The notes under the pieces: model-generated
What the model was told of the DNA's origin: nothing
The model's database searches: none
The model's input: only the letters and a program-made list of their open reading frames with translations
In this document: positions 54,533-64,000 of the stretch, piece by piece
How positions within the stretch are numbered: position 1 is the first letter of the stretch
How the letters are laid out: each line of letters opens with the position of its first letter
NCBI RefSeq assembly: GCF_050947335.1
Contig: NW_027473318.1
Span: 2,480,001-2,544,000 of the forward strand
Source of the DNA: Megachile rotundata
Lineage: Eukaryota > Arthropoda > Insecta > Hymenoptera > Megachilidae
Direction of reading: 5' to 3'
Length of the DNA stretch: 64,000 bases
Position numbers and translations under genes: made by a program

Positions 54533-55620
54533 TAATTGTGATTCTATGATTGTGATTGTATGATTGTGATTGTATGATTGTGATTGTATGATTGTGATTG
54601 TATGATTGTGATTGTATGATTGTGATTGTATGATTGTGATTGTATGATTGTGATTGTATGATAGTGATTGTATGATAGTGATTGTATGATTGTGATTGTA
54701 TGATTGTGATTGTATGATTGTATTTGGGAGATTGTATTTGGGAGATTGTATTTGGGAGATTGTAATTGTACGATTGCGATTGTATGATTGTGATTGTATG
54801 ATTGCGATTGTATGATTGTGATTGTATGATTGTGATGTATGATTGTAATTGTATGATTATGATTGTATGATTGTGATTGTATGATTGTGATTGTATGATT
54901 GAGATTGTATGATTGCGATTGTACGATTGTGATTGTATGATTGAGATTGTATGATTGTGATTGTATGCTTGCGATTGTATGATTGTGATTGTATGATTGT
55001 GATTGTATGATTGTGATTGTATGATTGTGATTGTATGGTTGTATTTGGGAGATTGTATTTGGGAGATTGTAATTGTATGATTGCGATTGTATGATTGTGA
55101 TTATATGATTGTGATTGTATGATTGTGATTGTATGATTGTGAAAGTATGATTGTGATTGCATGATTGTGATTGTATGATTGTGATTGCATGATTTTGAAT
55201 GTATGATTGTGATTGTATGATTGTGATTGTATGATTGTGACTGTATGATTGTGATTGTATGATTGTGATTGTATGATTGTGATAGTATGATTGTGATTGT
55301 ATGATTGTGATTGTATGATTGTGATTGTATGATTGTGATTGTATGATTGTGATTGTATGATTGTATTTGGGAGATTGTATTTGGGAGATTGTATTTGGGA
55401 GATTGTAATTGTATGATTGCGATTGTATGATTGTGATTGTATGATTGCGATTGTATGATTGTGATTGTATGATATTGATGTATGATTGTAATTGTATGAT
55501 TGCGATTGTATGAATGCGATTGTATGATTGTAATTGTATGATTATGATTGTATGATTGTGATTGTATGATTGTGACTGTATGATTGTGATTGTATGATTG
55601 CGATTGTATGATTGTGATTG
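54533..55620. repeat. 1,118-bp subunit within E1, copy 2 (end approximate)
   Basis: Repeats the order of 53,415-54,532 and then departs near a GATATTGATG variant (55,471). Minus-frame translations of 53739-54044 and 54857-55162 differ by only one residue. Confidence 0.8.
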
Positions 55621-58124
55621 TATGATTGTATTTGGGAGATTGTATTTGGGTGATTGTAATTGTATGATTGCGATTGTATGATTGTGATTGTATGATTGCG
55701 ATTGTATGATTGTGATAGTATGATTGTGATAGTATGATTGTGATTGTATGACTGTGACTGTATGATTGTGATAGTATGATTGTGATTGTATGATTGTGAT
55801 TGTATGATTGTGATTGTATGATAGTATTTGGGAGATTGTATTTGGGAGATTGTATATGGGAGCTTGTAATTGTATGATTGCGATTGTATGATTGTGATTG
55901 TATGATTGCGATTGTATGATTGTGATTGTATGACTGTGATGTATGATTGTAATTGTATGATTATGATTGTATGATTGTGATTGTATGATTGTGATTGTAT
56001 GATTGTGATTGCATTTTTGTGATTTTATGATTGTGATTGTATGATTGTGATTGTATGATTGTGATTGTATGATTGTGATTGTATGATTGCGATTGTATGA
56101 ATGCGATTGTATGATTGTAATTGTATGATTATGATTGTATGATTGTGATTGTATGATTGTGACTGTATGATTGTGATTGTATGATTGCGATTGTATGATT
56201 GTGATTGTATGATTGTATTTGGGAGATTGTATTTGGGAGATTGTAATTGTATGATTGCGATTGTATGATTGTGAGTGTATGATTGCGATTGTATGATTGT
56301 GATAGTATGATTGTGATTGTATGATTGTGATTGTATGACTGTGACTGTATGATTGTGATAGTATGATTGTGATTGTATGATTGTGATTGTATGATTGTGA
56401 TTGTATGATAGTATTTGGGAGATTGTATTTGGGAGATTGTATATGGGAGCTTGTAATTGTATGATTGCGATTGTATGATTGTGATTGTATGATTGCGATT
56501 GTATGATTGTGATTGTATGACTGTGATGTATGATTATGATTGTATGATTGTGATTGTATGATTGTGATTGTATGATTGTGATTGTATGATTGTATCTGGG
56601 AGATTGTATTTCGGAGATTGTATTTGGGAGATTGTAATTGTATGATTGCGATTGTATGATTGTGATTGTATGATTGCGATTGTATGATTGTGATTGTATG
56701 ATTGTGATGTATGATTGTAATTGTATGATTATGATTGTATGATTGTGATTGTATGATTGTGATGGTATGATTGTGATTGTATGATTGCGATCGTATGATT
56801 GTGATTGTATGATTGTGATTGTATGAGTGGGTTGTATGATTGTGATTGTATGGTTGTGATGTATGATTGTAATTGTATGATTATGATTGTATGATTGTGA
56901 TTGTATGATTGTGATTGTATGATTGTATTTGGGAGATTGTATTTGGGAGATTGTAATTGTATGATTGCGATTGTATGATTGTGATTGTATGATTGCGATT
57001 GTATGATTGTGATTGTATGATTGTGATGTATGATTGTAATTGTATGATTGTGATTGTATGATTGTGATTGTATGATTGTGATGGTATGATTGTGATTGTA
57101 TGATTGCGATCGTATGATTGTGATTGTATGATTATGATTGTATGATTGTGATTGTATAATTGCGATTGTATGATTGTGATTGTATGATTATGATTGCATT
57201 TTTGTGATTGTATGATTGTGATTGTATGATTGTGATTGTATGATTGCGATTGTCTGATTGTGGTTGTGCGATTGTGATTGTACGATTGTGATTGTACGAT
57301 TGTGACTGTATGATTGTGATTGTATGATTATGATTGTATGATTGTGATTGCATGATTGTGATTGTATGATTGTGATTGCATGATTTTGAATGTATGATTG
57401 TGATTGTATGATTGTGATTGTATGATTGTGATTGTATGATTGTGATTGTATGATTGTGATTGTATGATTGTGAAAGTATGATTGTGATTGTATGATTGTG
57501 ATTGTATGATTATGATTGTATTTTTGTGATTTTATGATTGTGATTGTATGATTGTGATTGTATGATTGTGATTGTATGATTGTGATTGTATGATTGTGAT
57601 TGTATGATTGTGATTGTATGATTGCGATTGTATGAATGCGATTGTATGATTGTGATTGCATAATTGTGATTCTATGATTGCGATTGTATGATTGCGATTG
57701 TATGATTGTGATTGTATGATTGTGATTGTATGATTGTGATTGTATGATTGTGATTGTATGATTGTGATTGTATGATTGTGATTGTATGATTGTGATTGTA
57801 TGATTGTGACTGTATGATTGTGACTGTATGATTGTGATTGTATGATTGTGATTGTATGATTGTATTTGGGAGATTGTATTTGGGAGATTGTAATTGTATG
57901 ATTGCGATTGTAATTGTATGATTGCGATTGTATGATTGTGATGTATGATTGTAATTGTATGATTATGATTGTATGATTGTGATTGTATGATTGAGATTGT
58001 ATGATTGTGATTGTATGCTTGCGATTGTATGATTGTGATTGTATGACTGTAATTGTATGACTGTGATTGTATGATTGTGATTATATGATTGTGATTGTAT
58101 GATTGTGATTGTATGATTGTGAAA

Positions 58125-58429
58125 GTATGATTGTGATTGTATGATTGTGATTGTATGATTGTGATTGTATGATTGTGATTGTATGATTGTGATTGTATGA
58201 TTGTGATTGTATGATTGTGATTGTATGATTGTGATTGTATGATTGTGATTGTATGATTGTGATTGTATGATTGTGATTGTATGATTGTGATTGTATGATT
58301 GTGATTGTATGATTGTGATTGTATGATTGTGATTGTATGATTGTGATTGTATGATTGTGATTGTATGATTGTGATTGTATGATTGTGATTGTATGATTGT
58401 GATTGTATGATTGTGATTGTATGATTGTA
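58125..58429. repeat. Homogeneous run of ~22 perfect 14-mers
   Basis: Counterpart of 52,811-53,143 in E2, bounded by the same GAAAGTATG and TTTGGGAG units but two 14-mers shorter. The difference is a copy-number change in a uniform tract. Confidence 0.9.
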
Positions 58430-58686
58430 TTTGGGAGATTGTATTTGGGAGATTGTAATTGTATGATTGCGATTGTATGATTGTGATTGTATGATTGCGA
58501 TTGTATGATTGTGATTGTATGATTGTGATGCATGATTGTAATTGTATGATTATGATTGTATGATTGTGATTGTATGATTGTGATTGTATGATTGTGATTG
58601 TATGATTGTGATTGTATGATTGTGATTGTATGATTGTGATTGTATGATCGCGATTGTATGAATGCGATTGTATGATTGTGATTGCA

Positions 58687-59804
58687 TAATTGTGATTCTA
58701 TGATTGTGATTGTATGATTGTGATTGTATGATTGTGATTGTATGATTGTGATTGTATGATTGTGATTGTATGATTGTGATTGTATGATTGTGATTGTATG
58801 ATTGTGATTGTATGATAGTGATTGTATGATAGTGATTGTATGATTGTGATTGTATGATTGTGATTGTATGATTGTATTTGGGAGATTGTATTTGGGAGAT
58901 TGTATTTGGGAGATTGTAATTGTACGATTGCGATTGTATGATTGTGATTGTATGATTGCGATTGTATGATTGTGATTGTATGATTGTGATGTATGATTGT
59001 AATTGTATGATTATGATTGTATGATTGTGATTGTATGATTGTGATTGTATGATTGAGATTGTATGATTGCGATTGTACGATTGTGATTGTATGATTGAGA
59101 TTGTATGATTGTGATTGTATGCTTGCGATTGTATGATTGTGATTGTATGATTGTGATTGTATGATTGTGATTGTATGATTGTGATTGTATGGTTGTATTT
59201 GGGAGATTGTATTTGGGAGATTGTAATTGTATGATTGCGATTGTATGATTGTGATTATATGATTGTGATTGTATGATTGTGATTGTATGATTGTGAAAGT
59301 ATGATTGTGATTGCATGATTGTGATTGTATGATTGTGATTGCATGATTTTGAATGTATGATTGTGATTGTATGATTGTGATTGTATGATTGTGACTGTAT
59401 GATTGTGATTGTATGATTGTGATTGTATGATTGTGATAGTATGATTGTGATTGTATGATTGTGATTGTATGATTGTGATTGTATGATTGTGATTGTATGA
59501 TTGTGATTGTATGATTGTGATTGTATGATTGTGATTGTATGATTGTATTTGGGAGATTGTATTTGGGAGATTGTAATTGTATGATTGCGATTGTATGATT
59601 GTGATTGTATGATTGCGATTGTATGATTGTGATTGTATGATTGTGATGCATGATTGTAATTGTATGATTATGATTGTATGATTGTGATTGTATGATTGTG
59701 ATTGTATGATTGTGATTGTATGATTGTGATTGTATGATTGTGATTGTATGATTGTGATTGTATGATCGCGATTGTATGAATGCGATTGTATGATTGTGAT
59801 TGCA
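58687..59804. repeat. 1,118-bp subunit within E2, copy 1
   Basis: Counterpart of 53,415-54,532 at +5,272 bp. The private GTATGTGGGAG base of the E1 copy is absent; it reads TATTTGGGAG here. Confidence 0.85.
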
Positions 59805-60892
59805 TAATTGTGATTCTATGATTGTGATTGTATGATTGTGATTGTATGATTGTGATTGTATGATTGTGATTGTATGATTGTGATTGTATGATTGTGATTG
59901 TATGATTGTGATTGTATGATTGTGATTGTATGATAGTGATTGTATGATAGTGATTGTATGATTGTGATTGTATGATTGTGATTGTATGATTGTATTTGGG
60001 AGATTGTATTTGGGAGATTGTATTTGGGAGATTGTAATTGTACGATTGCGATTGTATGATTGTGATTGTATGATTGCGATTGTATGATTGTGATTGTATG
60101 ATTGTGATGTATGATTGTAATTGTATGATTATGATTGTATGATTGTGATTGTATGATTGTGATTGTATGATTGAGATTGTATGATTGCGATTGTACGATT
60201 GTGATTGTATGATTGAGATTGTATGATTGTGATTGTATGCTTGCGATTGTATGATTGTGATTGTATGATTGTGATTGTATGATTGTGATTGTATGATTGT
60301 GATTGTATGGTTGTATTTGGGAGATTGTATTTGGGAGATTGTAATTGTATGATTGCGATTGTATGATTGTGATTATATGATTGTGATTGTATGATTGTGA
60401 TTGTATGATTGTGAAAGTATGATTGTGATTGCATGATTGTGATTGTATGATTGTGATTGCATGATTTTGAATGTATGATTGTGATTGTATGATTGTGATT
60501 GTATGATTGTGACTGTATGATTGTGATTGTATGATTGTGATTGTATGATTGTGATAGTATGATTGTGATTGTATGATTGTGATTGTATGATTGTGATTGT
60601 ATGATTGTGATTGTATGATTGTGATTGTATGATTGTATTTGGGAGATTGTATTTGGGAGATTGTATTTGGGAGATTGTAATTGTATGATTGCGATTGTAT
60701 GATTGTGATTGTATGATTGCGATTGTATGATTGTGATTGTATGATATTGATGTATGATTGTAATTGTATGATTGCGATTGTATGAATGCGATTGTATGAT
60801 TGTAATTGTATGATTATGATTGTATGATTGTGATTGTATGATTGTGACTGTATGATTGTGATTGTATGATTGCGATTGTATGATTGTGATTG
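59805..60892. repeat. 1,118-bp subunit within E2, copy 2 (end approximate)
   Basis: Counterpart of 54,533-55,620 at +5,272 bp. It ends with the same GATATTGATG variant (60,743). Confidence 0.8.
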
Positions 60893-62986
60893 TATGATTG
60901 TATTTGGGAGATTGTATTTGGGTGATTGTAATTGTATGATTGCGATTGTATGATTGTGATTGTATGATTGTGATTGTATGATTGTGATTGTATTTTTGTG
61001 ATTTTATGATTGTGATTGTATGATTATGATTGTATGATTGTGATTGTATGATTGTGATTGTATGATTGTGATTGTATTTTTGTGATTTTATGATTGTGAT
61101 TGTATGATTGTGATTGTATGATTGTGATTGTATGATTGTGATTGTATGATTGCGATTGTATGAATGCGATTGTATGATTGTAATTGTATGATTATGATTG
61201 TATGATTGTGATTGTATGATTGTGACTGTATGATTGTGATTGTATGATTGCGATTGTATGATTGTGATTGTATGATTGTATTTGGGAGATTGTATTTGGG
61301 AGATTGTAATTGTATGATTGCGATTGTATGATTGTGAGTGTATGATTGCGATTGTATGATTGTGATAGTATGATTGTGATTGTATGATTGTGATTGTATG
61401 ACTGTGACTGTATGATTGTGATAGTATGATTGTGATTGTATGATTGTGATTGTATGATTGTGATTGTATGATAGTATTTGGGAGATTGTATTTGGGAGAT
61501 TGTATATGGGAGCTTGTAATTGTATGATTGCGATTGTATGATTGTGATTGTATGATTGCGATTGTATGATTGTGATTGTATGACTGTGATGTATGATTAT
61601 GATTGTATGATTGTGATTGTATGATTGTGATTGTATGATTGTGATTGTATGATTGTATCTGGGAGATTGTATTTCGGAGATTGTATTTGGGAGATTGTAA
61701 TTGTATGATTGCGATTGTATGATTGTGATTGTATGATTGCGATTGTATGATTGTGATTGTATGATTGTGATGTATGATTGTAATTGTATGATTATGATTG
61801 TATGATTGTGATTGTATGATTGTGATGGTATGATTGTGATTGTATGATTGCGATCGTATGATTGTGATTGTATGATTGTGATTGTATGAGTGGGTTGTAT
61901 GATTGTGATTGTATGGTTGTGATGTATGATTGTAATTGTATGATTATGATTGTATGATTGTGATTGTATGATTGTGATTGTATGATTGTATTTGGGAGAT
62001 TGTATTTGGGAGATTGTAATTGTATGATTGCGATTGTATGATTGTGATTGTATGATTGCGATTGTATGATTGTGATTGTATGATTGTGATGTATGATTGT
62101 AATTGTATGATTGTGATTGTATGATTGTGATTGTATGATTGTGATGGTATGATTGTGATTGTATGATTGCGATCGTATGATTGTGATTGTATGATTATGA
62201 TTGTATGATTGTGATTGTATAATTGCGATTGTATGATTGTGATTGTATGATTATGATTGCATTTTTGTGATTGTATGATTGTGATTGTATGATTGTGATT
62301 GTATGATTGCGATTGTCTGATTGTGGTTGTGCGATTGTGATTGTACGATTGTGATTGTACGATTGTGACTGTATGATTGTGATTGTATGATTATGATTGT
62401 ATGATTGTGATTGCATGATTGTGATTGTATGATTGTGATTGCATGATTTTGAATGTATGATTGTGATTGTATGATTGTGATTGTATGATTGTGATTGTAT
62501 GATTGTGATTGTATGATTGTGATTGTATGATTGTGAAAGTATGATTGTGATTGTATGATTGTGATTGTATGATTGTGATTGTACGATTGTGATTGTATGA
62601 TTGTGATTGTATGAGTGTGATTGTCTGATTGTGGTTGTGCGATTGTGATTGTACGATTGTGATTGTACGATTGTGATTGTACGATTGTGATTGTATGATT
62701 ATGATTGTATGATTGTGATAGCATGATTGTGATTGTATGATTGTGATTGCATGATTGTGATTGTATGATTGTGATTGTATGATTGTGAAAGTATGATTGT
62801 GATTGTATGATTGTGATTGTATGATTGTGATTGTATGATTGTGATTGTATGATTGTGATTGTATGATTGTGATTGTACGATTGTGAAAGTATGATTGTGA
62901 TTGTATGATTGTGATTGTATGATTTTGAATGTATGATTGTGATTGTATGATTGTGATTGTATGATTGTGATTGTATGATTGTGATT

Positions 62987-63905
62987 GTATGATTGCGATT
63001 GTATGATTGTGATTGTATGACTGTGATGTATGATTGTAATTGTATGATTGTGATTGCATGATTTTGAATGTATGATTGTGATTGTATGATTGTGATTGTA
63101 TGATTGTGATTGTATGATTGTGATTGTATGATTGTGATTGTATGATTGTGAAAGAATGATTGTGATTGTATGATTGTGATTGTATGATTGTGATTGTATG
63201 ATTGTGATTGTATGATTGTGATTGTATGATTGTGATAGTATGACTGTGATTGTATGAGTGTGATTGTCTGATTGTGGTTGTGCGATTGTGATTGTACGAT
63301 TGTGATTGTACGATTGTGATTGTACGATTGTGATTGTATGATTATGATTGTATGATTGTGATTGTATGATTGTGATTGTATGATTGTGATTGTATGATTG
63401 TGAAAGTATGATTGTGATTGTATGATTGTGATTGTATGATTGTGATTGTATGAGTGTGATTGTCTGATTGTGGTTGTGCGATTGTGATTGTACGATTGTG
63501 ATTGCATGATTGTGATTGTATGAATTGTGATTGCATGATTTTGAATGTATGATTGTGATTGTATGATTGTGATTGTATGATTGTGATTGTATGATTGTGA
63601 TTGTATGATTGTGATTGTATGATTGTATTTGGGAGATTGTATTCGGGAGATTGTATTTGGGAGATTGTAATTGTATGATTGCGATTGTATGATTGTGATT
63701 GTATGATTGCGATTGTATGATTGTGATTGTATGATTGTGATGTATGATTGTAATTGTATGATTATGATTGTATGATTGTGATTGTATGATTGTGATTGTA
63801 TGATTGTATTTGGGAGATTGTATTTGGGAGATTGTAATTGTATGATTACGATTGTATGATTGTGATTGTATGATTGCGATTGTATGATTGTGATTGTATG
63901 ATTGT
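62987..63905. repeat. Block repeated at ~12.1 kb, copy 2
   Basis: Second copy of the block at 50,876, with all four rare markers in order. After about 63,905 it continues instead into sequence like 52,030-52,140 (GATGTATG, GATGGTATG, TTGCGATCG). Confidence 0.85.
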
Positions 63906-64000
63906 GATGTATGATTGTAATTGTATGATTGTGATTGTATGATTGTGATTGTATGATTGTGATGGTATGATTGTGATTGTATGATTGCGATCGTATGATT

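Larger units (their letters stand above)
52201..57500. repeat. Domain E tandem unit E1 (5,300 bp)
   Basis: Starts at a TATGATTATG and ATTTTTGTGATTTTATG stretch that recurs at 57,501. Landmark offsets to E2 are 5,300-5,314 bp at the left, 5,272 bp in the middle and 5,063 bp at the right, so E2 has lost several units and one 209-bp piece. GCATAATTGTGATTCTATG markers lie near 52,347, 53,415 and 54,533. Confidence 0.88.
57501..62563. repeat. Domain E tandem unit E2 (5,063 bp)
   Basis: Second tandem copy. Relative to E1 it has a net 209-bp loss near 60,960-61,090, where the TATATGGGAGCTTG cassette of 55,853 is missing and ATTTTTGTGATTTTATG is doubled. It ends where the sequence departs from E1 at about 57,500 plus 5,063. 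Confidence 0.88.
1..64000. repeat. 14-bp satellite/minisatellite array filling the window
   Basis: The + strand is a head-to-tail array of TGTATGATTGTGAT with point variants, about 4,500 units, always in the same orientation. Common variants are TGTATGATTGCGAT, TGTACGATTGTGAT, TGTATGATTATGAT, TGTATGACTGTGAT, TGTATGATTGTGAA, TGTATGCTTGCGAT and the divergent TGTATTTGGGAGAT. Length variants include a 13-mer lacking one T, a 15-mer with an extra A, and a 6-bp partial unit TGTAAT. I found no stretch longer than a couple of units that is not repeat. The + strand has TGA twice per unit and is closed in all frames. The minus strand has no stop in the consensus, which explains every long open frame. 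I see no promoter, splice, RNA-gene or transposon signature. A eukaryotic heterochromatic satellite is the likely setting, by inference. Confidence 0.98.
50291..64000. repeat. Array domain E: 5.3/5.06 kb tandem pair within a 12.1 kb frame
   Basis: Two tandem units (52,201-57,500 and 57,501-62,563) lie between two copies of a ~0.93 kb block (50,876-51,810 and 62,987-63,905). Within each tandem unit there is a further 1,118-bp periodicity. The domain runs off the end of the window. There are no genes. Confidence 0.82.

Noticed and set aside
1..64000. CRISPR array
   Set aside because: Short direct repeats are present, but there are no unique spacers between them, no leader and no cas genes.
1..64000. 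Transposable element origin or insertions
   Set aside because: I saw no terminal inverted repeats, long terminal repeats, poly-A tails, target-site duplications or transposase or reverse-transcriptase frames. All duplicated blocks are made of the same 14-mers.
1..64000. tRNA, rRNA or structured ncRNA genes
   Set aside because: The + strand almost lacks C, so G-C stems cannot form within a transcript of either strand, and no conserved RNA-gene boxes were seen.
1..64000. Named satellite family or species assignment
   Set aside because: I do not recognise the 14-mer as a named satellite, and there is no unique gene sequence to place the organism. A database search of the 14-mer and of the 4,042-bp unit would be decisive.

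Overview
The whole 64,000-base window is one uninterrupted tandem-repeat (satellite/minisatellite) array. The basic unit on the + strand is the 14-mer TGTATGATTGTGAT, about 4,500 copies, and the window starts and ends inside the array, so its true size is unknown. I found no protein-coding gene, RNA gene, transposon, CRISPR array or unique-sequence island. The many long open frames on the minus strand arise because the reverse complement of the 14-mer has no stop codon in any frame. Because 14 is not a multiple of 3, all three minus frames encode the same 14-residue string (IQSQSYNHNHTITI).

Nothing here names a species. A kilobase-scale, several-level higher-order repeat (HOR) array of this length, AT-rich and with no genes, is typical of eukaryotic heterochromatin (pericentromeric, subtelomeric, or a sex or B chromosome). 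That is inference. No telomere repeat or known satellite is recognisable.

Marker variants (rare substitutions, 1-base indels, GGGAG units) divide the array into domains. A (1 to ~6.59 kb) has a ~0.7 kb block repeated three times at 2.8-3.0 kb spacing. B (~6.59-32.46 kb) is a clear HOR with a 4,042-bp period. Its 2nd and 5th copies are lengthened by an internal ~1.1 kb duplication, so three copies form a 13,399-bp super-repeat. C (~32.46-34.94 kb) is a 1.1 kb tandem pair. The segment after it, 34.3-35.4 kb, recurs at 40.1-41.2 kb. D (~35.4-50.3 kb) holds five copies of a 1.3-1.5 kb unit, two of them in direct tandem at 1,356 bp. E (~50.3-64.0 kb) contains a 5.3/5.06 kb tandem pair with an inner 1,118-bp period, flanked by a ~0.93 kb block present twice at ~12.1 kb spacing.

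The layers (hexamer/octamer, then 14-mer, then ~130-bp cassette, then 1.1-1.4 kb, then 4-5 kb, then 13.4 kb) fit repeated unequal exchange and local amplification. No genes work together here. The features that merit a second look are the nested periodicities, the very recent duplications, the near absence of C on one strand, and the frame-independent open reading of the other strand. I see no evidence of a new encoded system. Domain edges are read by eye and are approximate to tens of bases unless a landmark is named.
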